From: Torymus aiolomorphi
Taxonomy: Eukaryota > Arthropoda > Insecta > Hymenoptera > Torymidae
Assembly: GCA_036365515.1 (NCBI GenBank)
Contig: CM070876.1
Span: forward strand, 127,355,894 to 127,419,893
Direction of reading: 5' to 3'
Length of the DNA: 64,000 bases
Position numbers and translations under genes: made by a program. Of the stretch, positions 48,182 to 59,416 are shown piece after piece (position 1 is the stretch's first letter; the number at the start of each line of letters is the position of its first letter). The notes below the pieces were generated by a model. That model searched no databases, was not told where the DNA came from, and saw only the letters and a list, made by a program, of their open reading frames with translations.

Positions 48182-48483
48182 TGGGCCTCTTGGTCGTTAT
48201 GTAGCACTTTATGCCCGCTGGCTGAATAATTTTAAAGTTACAACGTGGGCATAAAATGTAATTTTACATGCGAGGTACGAAAAGTTCTTATGGCCGGTAC
48301 TTGACTATAATTAATTGATTTCAGTACTTTCTTGTGTTTAATTTGTATAGAAGAATGAAGAAATTTGAATACATTTCTGAGAACATAGTCATACAGTTTT
48401 TCGGAGAATGGTTTGCATTACTTGACTATCGATAATTGATTTCACAATTTTCGTTTGTTTGATTTGCAGTGAACAATTTGAAT

Positions 48484-48660
48484 GTACACCCGAGGGAAGT
48501 TGATTCTTGTCGAACGTGCCGGGTAATTTTAAAATCCTGCAATCCCATTGGACAATTCAAGTGTAAACATTAACCCCAAATTGAAATTGTCCAATGAGAT
48601 TGCAGGATTTTCAAATTGACTAGGCACGTTCCACAAGAATCAACTTCCCTCGGGTGTACT
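48484..48660. mobile_element. 177-bp TA-flanked foldback MITE
   Basis: Arms begin CACCCGAGGGAAGTTGATTC and end with the complement, flanked by TA on both sides, with inner arms around ATCCTGCAAT. Confidence 0.7.
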
Positions 48661-48978
48661 TACATATAATTTGTTGAGCATACATTGATTCAAAGAAGTA
48701 AAAGACTTTATTACTATAGTATTTATTTGACTTATTTTAAAAAATCAAAAATATTATTTTATAGATTATACAGAAAAAACTTCTATACTTGCCTTATTTT
48801 ATACTTTCGTAGAAAGTTTTATTAACAATATTATTATTTGTACAGTCATGAAAAAAAATTATTACCATTTGTAGAGAGTGCTTATTGAATAGATGAGATG
48901 AGAATAAATAAAAGGACTACAGACAAATTGTGTTGTTAGAATATATTTAAAAAGTTAGTTTTTTAAAAAACGTGCTGA

Positions 48979-50971
48979 CCCCTGTAGCACTGAATATTTG
49001 AGGAATATTCCCTCAATATTCATTTACCATTTTCGCAATTTTGGCTTATATTCCCTCGACGTTAATGAACATGAAAGAAACCCTTACGGAATATTCCTGC
49101 AAACCTTGATGACCATTTTTCCATTCCTTTTCTAAAATGATCAGGTAGGCTACCTATTATTGTAATATTGCAGGAATATTCGTACAAGATTAATTAATAC
49201 TAGACGAATATATAATTAAGTTTCACCAATTTTTTCTCGATTAAGCAGTATTGCAGCAATATTCGTACAAGATTCATCGACACGAGAGGAGCATTCAATA
49301 TATTCCCCTATAACACTTAAGGGGGCTAGACACCTTTTTTCTCTGAAATAAGAAGTCACATTTTAATACATAAATGTAAACTAATTATTTCATACTTTTT
49401 ACATAAAAAAGTGGGTATATTTACCTTACCTTAAAACTTTCTCCGATGGGCCTTTTATATGGTCCAGAACCATAGTCATCGATGAAACAAGTTTTTTCAC
49501 TATCCGTAAGCTTTCAAATTTTCCTGTGGATGGATTGACTCCAGATTTGAACTAAATTACTCCTGAATAGTATAATTCTCATATGAGTGTAGGGATTTAG
49601 GATTAAATGTCAGAAAAACTTTTTACATCAGAAAAATTATGAAAAAATATAAAAAATTTTAAAAAATTAAAAAAAAAACTCTTGAAAAACAGCACAATTT
49701 TTTATTTTCTCATTAGATCAAAAATCCCTACACTCATATGAGAATTATACTATTCAGGAGTAATTTAGTTCAAATCTGAAGTCAATCCATCCACAGGAAA
49801 ATTTCAAAGCTTACGGATAGTGAAAAAACTTGTTTCATCGATGACTATGGTTCTGGACCATATAAAAGGCCCATCGGAGATAGTTTTAAGGTAAGATAAA
49901 TATACCCACTTTTATATGTAAAAAGTATGAAATAATTAGTTTATATTTATGTATTAAAATGTGACTTCTTATTTCAGAGAAAAAAGGTGTCTAGCCCCCT
50001 TAATATTGGAGCAATATTGCTTCAATGTTGCTGCGACATATTCGCCATATTCGCTAATATTCTCTTAACGTATAAGGCAACGTTAGTATTTAAGTTGTTT
50101 ATTTCACATAGATAAGGCGTAAAATTTTGAGTCCTCATCCCTCATTGCAAATGGGATATAAAAAACAAGGCAAGCCTTGTAAATCGGACTCTTCGTAAAG
50201 AGCCATTTCATCGGTTGAATTTCACCGCTTATATACTCTCGGCCATTCAGTGTATCTACAGAAAGCGCTATCGGCGCTCCGCATAGCGGTGAGAAAGGGA
50301 AACTTGTGATGGGCGGTTCTCGATATGCAAGCTTCGGCTATTCATCCGCCATGCGGCGTACCAGTAGCGCTTTCTGTGGTTACACTGGATGGCCGAGAGT
50401 ATATAAGCCGTATAATTTAACCGTTCAAATGACTCTTTACGAAGAGTCCGAATTACAAGGCTTGCCTTGTTTTTGATATCCCCTTTGTAATGGGGGATGA
50501 GGACTCAAAATTTTACGCCTTATGTATGTGAAATAAACAACTTAAATACTAACGTTACCTGTATACGTTAAGGGAATATTAGCGAATATGGCGAATATAT
50601 CGCAGCAACATTGAAGCAATATTGCTCCAATATTGTGTTATAGGGAAATATATTGAATGCTCCTCTCGTGTCGATGAATCTTGTACGAATATTGCTGCAA
50701 TACTGCTTAATCGAGGAAAAATTGGTGAAACTTAATTATATATTCGTCTAGTATTAATTAATCTTGTACGAATATTCCTGCAATATTACAATATAGGTAG
50801 CCTACCTGATCATTTTAGAAAAGGAATGGAAAAACCGTCATCAAGGTTTGCAGGAATATTCCCTAAGGGTTTCTTTCATGTTCGTTAACGTTCAGGGAAT
50901 ATTAGTGAAAATTGCGAAAATGGCAAATGAATATTGAGGGAATATTCCTCAAATATTCAGTGCTATAGGGG
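48979..50971. mobile_element. 2-kb palindromic element with AATATT-rich arms (E5)
   Basis: The ends are CCCCTGTAGCACTGAATATT and the near-complement, with a possible GA duplication outside. The ~610-base arms are mirror images. The outer two thirds are filled with GAATATTCC and CAATATTG words. The inner third (50100-50275 and 50362-50535) is unique, with CAAGGCAAGCCTTG and GGTTGAATTTCA blocks shared with the core of 10747-11903. A 679-bp TTAA MITE splits the left arm only. Confidence 0.82.
49321..49999. mobile_element. 679-bp TTAA-flanked foldback MITE
   Basis: A near-perfect palindrome, GGGGGCTAGACACC...GGTGTCTAGCCCCC, flanked by TTAA (49317-49320 and 50000-50003). The loop is A/T-rich. It is inserted in the left arm of the 48979-50971 palindrome; the right arm keeps the empty counterpart site. 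Confidence 0.88.
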
Positions 50972-51018
50972 GATTGTTTTGAAAAAATATTTAAGCTCTC
51001 ATTAAAGTTTTTGGTACA

Positions 51019-51058
51019 GAGGGAGAGAGAGAGGGGGAAGAAAGAGAGGGTGGGAGAG
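51019..51058. repeat. GA-rich low-complexity tract
   Basis: Purine-rich AGAGGGAGAG-type sequence. The rest of 50972-51477 is AT-rich with no feature recognised. Confidence 0.7.
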
Positions 51059-51477
51059 TTTAGTAAATAATGTTTGTTAAGTATAAAACTATGTTGAATA
51101 GTAACCAAACTTATTCTTGCCTATAAGTTTTTACTTTTGTAAAAAAATTTTTTAGAGAGATTTCAAAATATTTTAAGAGTAAAAGTACATTATAAATAAT
51201 ATTTATTAAGTATATAAAATTACACTTTAATTGATTTCACAACTTTTTGGGTTTATTATTACTTTGTTCTTCTTCATTGTGCACGGATTCAATAACACTG
51301 ACATTCAATGATTTATTATAAAATAAATACATTGTATCTAGCCACACTACTGCAACACAATCCGCTAGCAAATTAAAATATTGGTTGCCGATTCAAAAAG
51401 TAGCCATTACAGTAATTTATATATTATGGTTTCATGTACGGTAGATTCACAGAACAGATAGCTACTCTGAAACATTT

Positions 51478-54118
51478 GGCGCCCATCACCATAAGCTAAT
51501 CACTATATAATTACATTATTTTCAACACTTAGATTTGTTGAAATTTTAACTAGAAACCACCTGAATTAATAACCAATCAGACACATCTTGCAAAATTAAA
51601 AACAAAAGTTTATGAACTAAGAATCATTGGGAGAAAAAAGCTTTCTCGACATTCTTTTAAAATATAAAACATCTTAAAATAATTATTGACTAAAACTACT
51701 TAAATTAATAACTCATGATTGCCACACATCGTGTAAAATTAAAAACAATCAGATTATGAACTAAGAATTTCTGATAATAAAAGCTTTCTTAACATTCTTG
51801 TATACTTTTTGAAATAATTATCTGAATCTTGTGTAGAAAAATATTTACTGAGAACTCCTCTGAAACATTTTGACGTCTCCCATCGTGAGAAAATTATAAA
51901 ATTAGATTAACTGAGCACTTTTATCCGTAGACATTTTCACAATATTTACTGCGAACTCTTCTGAAACATTTTGACGTCTCCCACCATGAGAAAATTATAA
52001 AATTAGATTAACTGAGCACTTTTATTCACAACAATAACACATCATTTTTTCTTTTTTCTGTATTTTAATGTTCACTTGGCATAATCTTTTAATTGATGTT
52101 TAAGTAAATAAATACGTACAACAGCACAGCGCTAATATCAACAAAGTTTCTTGAAGTATAGACAAAAATTTTTTTTTAACCAAGGCTCTGACCAATATTT
52201 TAAATTCTGATTTTAAGTAGAGGTTAGAAATTTGTTATAAACACTTTATTTAACACATCATACCGCTACTTTATTTTATTTATTGGCGCCCATCACCATA
52301 AGCCAATCACTATATAATTACATTATTTTCAACACTTAGATTCGTTGAAATTTTAACTAGAAACCACTTGAATTAATAACCAATCAGACACATCTTGCAA
52401 AATTAAAAACAAAAGTTTATGAACTAAGAATCATTGGGAGAAAAAAGCTTTCTCGACATTCTTTTATAGTAGAAACTTATGATTGCCATACATCTTGTAT
52501 CAGTTTATGAACTAAGAATTTCTGATAGTAAAAGCTTTCTTAACATTCTTGTATACTTTTTGAAATAATTATCTGAATTTTGTGTAGAAAAATATTTACT
52601 GAGAACTCCTCTGAAACATTTTGACGTCTCCCACCGTGAGAAAATTATAAAATTAGATAACTGAGCACTTTTATCCGTAGACATTTTCACAATATTTACT
52701 GAGAACTCTTCTGAAACATTTTGACGTCTCCCACCGTGAGAAATTCTTCATACAATCTAAACGGAATCAACACAAAGTGTCAATGTTCATTCATAACAAG
52801 GGCTACAAACAAAAAATGTTTCAGAGAAACCACATTCACAACCTAAAAAATAAGTATAAATTAAAATAATTTTATAGTTTTAATAACAAAAACTTTTTAT
52901 ATTGTCATTAAGCTGTATTTTTATATTTTACCTTATAAGTTTATATGATAGATTTTTTTCCACCTCATCATTTGATAGATTTATAAACTAAGAATCATTG
53001 GGAGAAAAAAGCTTTCTCGACATTCTTTTATAGTAGAAAATATATAAAATCTTGAAATAATTATTGACTGAAACTACTTAAATTAATAACTCATGATTGC
53101 CACACATCTTGTAAAATTAAAAACAATCAGTTCATGAACTAAGAATTTCTGATTAAGGGGATGTAGGAGCGAACTTTACCGATGGTGACCTCCACCTCGA
53201 GCTGCATTTCCCATTGTTCGCGCGAAATTTACTTTGTAATACAGAAAATTAAGTTGCTAACGATTTTTTATCGGGAAAGAACGCGGGATCACAGCATTTT
53301 CAATAATCAAAATGTTCAATAATTTATATAATGCAATATTCTTAAAATTGACGCGTGGAATTACGTAAAAGTGACGGTCATCTTACAATTTTCTATGTGA
53401 AACGTCATCCTCACCTCGCCTCGTATTTCCCATTGTTTGGTTTAACTAAAAATTATTAAATGCTGTATAACATTTATAAACATTCCTTATTATAACAAGA
53501 ACACGCGATCACCGTATTTTTGTGCTTTACGATTGTACACTTTTTTTTATTTATGATATAAAGTTTCTGAGGTTAGGAAATTTTCAACCAATCAGCGTGG
53601 CTCCGACATCACCTTAACATTCTTGTATATTTTTTGAAATAATTATCTGAACTTGTGTAGAAAAATATTTACTGAGAACTCCTCTAAAACATTTTGACGT
53701 CTCCCAACGTGAGAAAATTATAAAATTGGATTAACTGAGCACTTTTATCCGTAGACATTTTCACAATAGTTACTGAGAACTCTTCTGAAACATTTTGACG
53801 TCTCCCACCATGAGAAAATTATAAAATTAGATTCACTGAGCACTTTCATTCGTAGAAACTTTCAGAACAATAACACATCATTTTTCTCTTTTCTGCATTT
53901 TATGTTCACTTGACATAATCTTTTAATTGATGTTTAAGTAAATATGTACAACAGCACAGCGCTAATATCAACAAAGTTTCTTGAAGTATAGACAAAAAAT
54001 GCTTTTTTTTAACCAAGGCTCTGACCAATATTTTAAATTCTGATTTTAAGTAGAGGGTAGAAATTTGTTATAAACACTCCATTTAACCCATGATACCGCT
54101 ACTTTATTTTATTTATTC
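51478..54118. repeat. field of diverged direct repeats
   Basis: Segments recur out of order. GGCGCCCATCACCATAAGC... (about 180 bp) occurs at 51478 and 52285. The TTTTGACGTCTCCCACC/AATTATAAAATTAGATT block (~100-bp period) occurs near 51870, 51970, 52618, 52718, 53690 and 53790. ACAACAGCACAGCGCTAAT... (about 170 bp) occurs at 52117 and 53948. A non-repeat insert (about 53150-53605) starts at TTAAGGGGATGTAGG. No coding potential is seen. Confidence 0.75.
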
Positions 54119-54308
54119 ACTTTAATTATACCATAAAGTAGAACGAGGCTCTGCTAGAGGAATATTATCTCCAACAGTATTTCTTTTTTTTCTACTACAG
54201 GAGGTTGCGTTCTTTGACAGACTTGAACATGATCTTTTGGTGGCCTTAATGCATAATGCATAATAATAATGAGATTTTGAACTCTTCTATGTGTTGCAAA
54301 CTATTTAA

Positions 54309-54457
54309 CCTTTAGAGGACGGGGATTTGGGTTTACTGTTTTCTCTCACTTTTCTATAGAAATCGAGTTTTTGTGATGTCTCACATCTCAAAACTAACAC
54401 ATGTAAAGGGTCGATCATGGGCATGGCCCGTATAGGGGCCATCCCGTCCTCTAAAGG
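54309..54457. mobile_element. 149-bp TTAA-flanked, piggyBac-like MITE
   Basis: The terminal repeats CCTTTAGAGGACGGG and complement are flanked by TTAA (54305-54308 and 54458-54461). The interior is not symmetrical. CCYT...-type ends with TTAA fit piggyBac-derived MITEs. Confidence 0.75.
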
Positions 54458-54765
54458 TTAATCATAATCTACTTGTCAATTATCCTTGTTCTGATATAAT
54501 CTGTAACAAAAAAAAAGATCTCACGAAGTAACAATAACTTATATTAATAACATTATTTTTTTTATTTTATAATAAAAGTTTGCTACTTATCTGAAAATAT
54601 ATCTGAATATATATATAATATACACCAAGTCAATTTAAATCAGATTTCAATGATGTAAAAAGTCTTGAACATAACTTGTATAAATGATGATTGTATACGG
54701 ACTAATGCGTAATATTGAAAGTTATTTTATGTATACATAAAATAACAAGGTTAGGTTGATTGACC

Positions 54766-54767
<2 letters not shown>

Positions 54768-54851
<84 letters not shown>
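54768..54851. repeat. (TA)n microsatellite
   Basis: An 84-base TA run, the left boundary of an imperfect foldback segment that ends at another TA run (55307). Confidence 0.95.
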
Positions 54852-54854
<3 letters not shown>

Positions 54855-55302
54855 TGTATAACGTTAGTTCCCAGGACCCCATGTTACTGTATACCTATAC
54901 GTGACTAAAGAAATAATGTCTCTTATGGGGGCCGATGTCCTCAAAACTGACGTTAAACATATGTAGATTCAGGGACTGTCCCCAAAACTAACAAATGTCC
55001 CCGAAACCAACGTTAAAAATCTGGAATGTCCTGGAAACTAACATAAAACATAAATATATATATATATATGTATATTTCTTTTACCAGATTTATGGAGCCC
55101 TTTTATACACATGAGCATATTTATGGAGCCCGTTTTCTTTTATGGAGCCCGGGTCCCATAAAATATTCTTATACGGCGTTTATGGAGCCCGATCTAGAGT
55201 TTCTATACCCAGAGAGGGATTATTTCTTTAGTCACTTGTATACGGGAACTCTGGGCGTAGGTACTAATATACAGGGATGGGCTCCATAAAGGGGTTAAGT
55301 GA

Positions 55303-55306
<4 letters not shown>
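54852..55306. repeat. foldback segment between two TA tracts, with TATGGAGCCC words
   Basis: GTGACTAAAGAAATAAT near 54901 is complemented by sequence near 55210-55235. The phrase TTTATGGAGCCC recurs four times at 55088-55195, and related phrases with TGTCC..AAAC.AAC lie at 54940-55040. It is probably a TA-targeting foldback element. Confidence 0.5.

Positions 55307-55380
<74 letters not shown>
55307..55380. repeat. (TA)n microsatellite followed by a CT-rich tract
   Basis: About 74 bases of TA, then a TCTCTC-rich tract to about 55490. ORFs of repeated Ile-Tyr across it are by-products. Confidence 0.95.
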
Positions 55381-55384
<4 letters not shown>

Positions 55385-55490
55385 CTATATATACGGATCT
55401 CTCTGTCTTTCTTCTCTCTATCTCCGTCGCTCTTCTCTCTTTCCCTCTCTCTCATTCTCCCTCTCTTCTCTCTCTCTTCTCTCTTTTACC

Positions 55491-55899
55491 AGTCGGTTGA
55501 ACAAAAATGTATAGTTTGTGCTGACTGAAGAATATGGAGAATCGGAAATAATACATAAAAAATATTCAGATCTCTAAATCTTTTGAACGGGACAATCTTT
55601 TTAAATGAAACCTTTCGATTTGAGTAGAGCAATGAAATGACTTTCGATTAACAGTACATGTTAATATAGTTCAAACAAATCTAATACGTATATAGGCGCA
55701 TTGAATTTCTCGCAAACCCATTTCAATGTATAAGTAGCACGGGTCGCTCCTTCAGGCTTCTTCTATACTTGCCTTCGGAGCGCTCCCGCGCTCCTTGATA
55801 TACTTGTTCACATTATATTCGTTTCAATAATTCGAATCGAATAATTAAGGCGCGCACAATCGTCGTTGTCGGCCGAAACGTACACTCGCGGGTATCGCG

Positions 55900-55902
<3 letters not shown>
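55491..55902. other. unassigned spacer
   Basis: AT-rich, with a GC-richer patch at 55740-55800 holding GCTCC words. No gene or repeat family is recognised. Confidence 0.35.

Positions 55903-55989
<87 letters not shown>
55903..55989. repeat. (GA)n microsatellite at the LINE 3' boundary
   Basis: About 86 bases of GA, followed by GATA units; on the minus strand it follows the LINE tail as TATC then (TC)n. Confidence 0.95.
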
Positions 55990-55992
<3 letters not shown>

Positions 55993-56483
55993 TAGATACG
56001 ATTTATTTGCCTTCGCGGCAAAATAATTAATACAGAATTTATACAGTGTATAACTTAAAATAAAATACAGTAAAATAAGATATAATAAAAATATATAAAA
56101 ATAAAAGTAATACAACCTGATACAAATATATAAATTATACATAAAAATATGTTTGTCTACGAGGACCTTCAATTACCATAAAAAAATAATAAAAAAAATA
56201 ATAAAAAAGAACCATATGATAAAATAAAAATAAAATACATAAAAATCATTAAAAATCACGAGGACCCTTCATTAAGACAAAATAAATAAATAAAACTAGA
56301 GAAAATATCCCAGCTGGTACTATACGCTAAAAGGAAAATAATTACAGTTATACATTAACCATTTCATAAAATATCACAGTAAGGTATCACAGCCGCTTAG
56401 TCAAAAAATCACAGATCAAAGTTAATCCGCAGTCTAATACTAAACTAGATAAAGGTCCCCGCACTGGCAGCTCTAAGCATCCT

Positions 56484-59353
56484 TATAGAGAGGCTAGGCG
56501 TCGAGATCAAGCAGGTGTTGGCGCACAGCCCTCTTGAATGATGAAAGTGATGGAAGGTAGCGCAGGGAGGGGGGAGGGAGTTCCAAAAGCGGGCACCCTG
56601 AGCCAGAAACGCTCTATCACCCGTCTTATAGTTCAAGGCAGGGAAAGCAAGCTCCGGCTGCACTCCCTGCTTGTTGGCCTAGGCTTGTGCACCGTAAAAA
56701 AGGCAGCCAAGTAACTGGGCTCACGCATCCGAATTATTTTATATAGTAGCAGGGCTGCGAAGTAGAATCTGCGTGAGTCCATACGGAGCCAGCCCAGACT
56801 TCTCAAGCAGGGGTGGATATGCTCATCCCTCCTAGCCCCAGTAACGTACCTCACACATGAATTGCTCAATCTTTGCACTCTCGCTCGCTGTTCGTCAGAC
56901 GCGTCCAAGTAGACCACCGTACAGTAGTCAAGGTGGGGTTGAACTAGGGACTCGACTAATCTTTTGCGGAGAATCTCGGTGGTACACGCCCTAATAAACC
57001 GCAAACTGTATAGGGCTTTATTGACTTTCTTTGTGAGTTGGTCAATGTGCGGTTTCCATGTTAATTTACTATCCAGTGTAACACCGAGACTCGCAACTTC
57101 GCTACTGAACGGGATGCGTTCTCCAGGCCGCACACCAATACCTGGCAGATCTAATGAGTTTATATGATTAACTCCTACCCTGGAGCCGAATACAATGGCT
57201 TTGGTCTTACCAGCATTGAGGTGCAGGCCCGAGTTCGCCGCCCATTCAGCCACCATTTGCGCCGCATGGGACAGCCGATCAATACCCTCCAGAATTTCGT
57301 CTTTTGTCGTGTGTAAGTAGATTTGAAGGTCATCTGCGTAAAATATATGTCTGATAGTATTACCGTCAAGTACGTCACGTAAGTCGTTAACGTAGAGACA
57401 AAAAGCAGTGGACCCAGGACAGATCCCTGTGGAACTCCCAGATTGGTTTCTAACCAGTCAGAGTTACCTTTGCTATTTGAGGTGACTATCTGGGTACGTC
57501 CTTTCAGATATGATTGAATCCACAGGAGAGCTGCCCTGGAGAACCCCAGCCGACAGAGCTTACGCAGAAGCGCTGTTGGTGAGATGGTGTCGAAGGCTTT
57601 GCTGAAGTCAAACAGTAGCAGTAACGTCAGTTGTCTATTGTCGATGCCTATACGTATATCGTCGGTTAGCTTGAGAAGTGCCGTCTGCGTGCTGTGGTGC
57701 TTGCGAAATCCGGCCTGGAGGGGGTCAAGTAAGTTATTGCTATTAAGATACTCCGTGATTTGGTTGTGGGCAATTTTTTCAAGCACCTTAGAAAGAAAGC
57801 GGAGTAGTGCTATAGGACGAAAGTCCGAGACTGTAGACGGCGATGCAATTTTCTTGAGTGCAATTACCTGTGCCTGCTTCCAGGAGCCCGGAAAAATTCC
57901 CTGAGCGAAGGAGGAGTTGAAAATTCTGACCAAGTAGTCACCAATGACAGGGAGAGCCTTCACGACCACCTCTCGAGGAATTCCGTCCACCCCTTTTGCT
58001 GTGAGGAGAAGTGAGAAATTGCAAGAATTACATCACTCAGTGTAACCTGTTTAAAGGAAAAGCCCTCCTCACTTGTTAGTAAAATAGTGTCCATAGCTTC
58101 TTCTATGTTTTCAAGGGGGACACGGAGATCCGAGCGAAGTGAGCGTTTAACTCTGCCGGCGTGAAGCCGCAAAGGTCCTCCTCTTTTCGCTTTGGAATAA
58201 GGCCGAGTTTACGCATTTCCTTCCATATATCCTTGTTAGCATCAAGAGCGTCTGAGAGATGTTTGTGAAGGAAGGAGTTACGCTCTTGAGCAAAGCGTGA
58301 GTCGACTCATTGCTGAGCCGAAGACACTCATCGAACACCGCCGCTCGCCCAGTGCGTTTGTAACGCCTATGGGCCGCATTACGTTTGTTGATTAGTTCCC
58401 TCAGCTCAGGACCAATCCAAGGAGCATTATTTCGACTGGGTTTCACAGTTTTTAAAGGCGCTAAATCGTTTATGACAGAGTTAAGGTTTGCGTTTAAGGA
58501 ATCTAGTGCTCCCTCCAAATCGGATTCAATCGAATTCATGCCTACCCAATCGCAGCGCGCAAGCAATTCATTGAGAGATGAAGGGCATACGCTTTTATAA
58601 TCTCTGTAGGAGAAAGACTTCCCTACTCGCGCTGGCACAAAATAGTTGATGGTAACATCAATGATAGCATGCTTACCGAAACTGGGCAGGTGTTCATTCG
58701 CATAGTCAAGTACCTCGTCGTTTTCGTCCGTGAGGATTAAGTCAATCCATTTGTGAGACGTGGGCGTGTGATGTGTTGAGCCATGCTGCACAATATGTAA
58801 TGATAACTCTGTGGCAAGGTTTCTGATGGAATATGCATCAGCATCGGACGCCGATGACAAGTCACCATTCAGATCCCCCATGATAAACTTGTGACTATAC
58901 TCACTACTCAGGTCGCGCCAAACATCGAAAAGGTCGGTGTCCTTTTGCATGGCAATGTGTGGAGGTCTATAAATGACACCGACCAAAATGGGAGGAAAGG
59001 AACCCTGCTGCACACGACAGAATAAGTACTCAGGGATTGAGGGTTTTCCCAGTCCCTGAGTCATAGATGACGCCAGTTTCGTGATGGTGAAGTCGTTTCG
59101 TGCATACAGAGCAACTCCGCCCCCATTTATATTACGATCCTGCCTAAGCACTGAGTAGCCATCAATCTGAATGAGACTGTCATCAACGTCAGGTCCAAGC
59201 CAAGATTCAGCTATGCCAAAGAGGTGGTAGGAGGGATCTTCAACCAGGTACAGACGGAGCTTATTTATACGAGATCTGATTGAGTTAATATTAAGAAACC
59301 CAGCCTTGAGAGGACATCCACCCCCCGTCCCCTTGCAAGCAGTCGATCCCAGT
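56484..59353 (-). pseudogene. LINE ORF2: endonuclease and reverse transcriptase, frameshifted
   Basis: The frame opens after TGA near 59354 with no in-frame ATG nearby. The endonuclease (59320-58400) shows LNINSIRSR, IAESWL, GGGVALYAR, IYRPPH, GDLNGD and a final KHAIIDV. Frameshifts lie near 58280, 58160 and 57990. The RT (57990-57150) has SDFRPIALL, GFRKHHST, FDFSKAFD, GVPQGSVLGP and, after another frameshift near 57370, FYADDLQIY (57340). The C-terminal region (57256-56630) includes LGVTLDSKLTW and LDYCTVVY. A last frameshift gives the natural end at TAG 56484 (RQHLLDLDA). The catalytic residues are mostly present, but at least five frame breaks make the copy dead. Confidence 0.88.
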
Positions 59354-59416
59354 CATGATGTAGGCGCCGACCCAACAACCTCTTCTGCTCCCTGCCTCGC
59401 AACAACTATGTCGTTG

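Noticed and set aside
55277..56172. ORFs rich in Ile-Tyr or Ser-Leu
   Set aside because: Translations of TA and GA/TC microsatellites.
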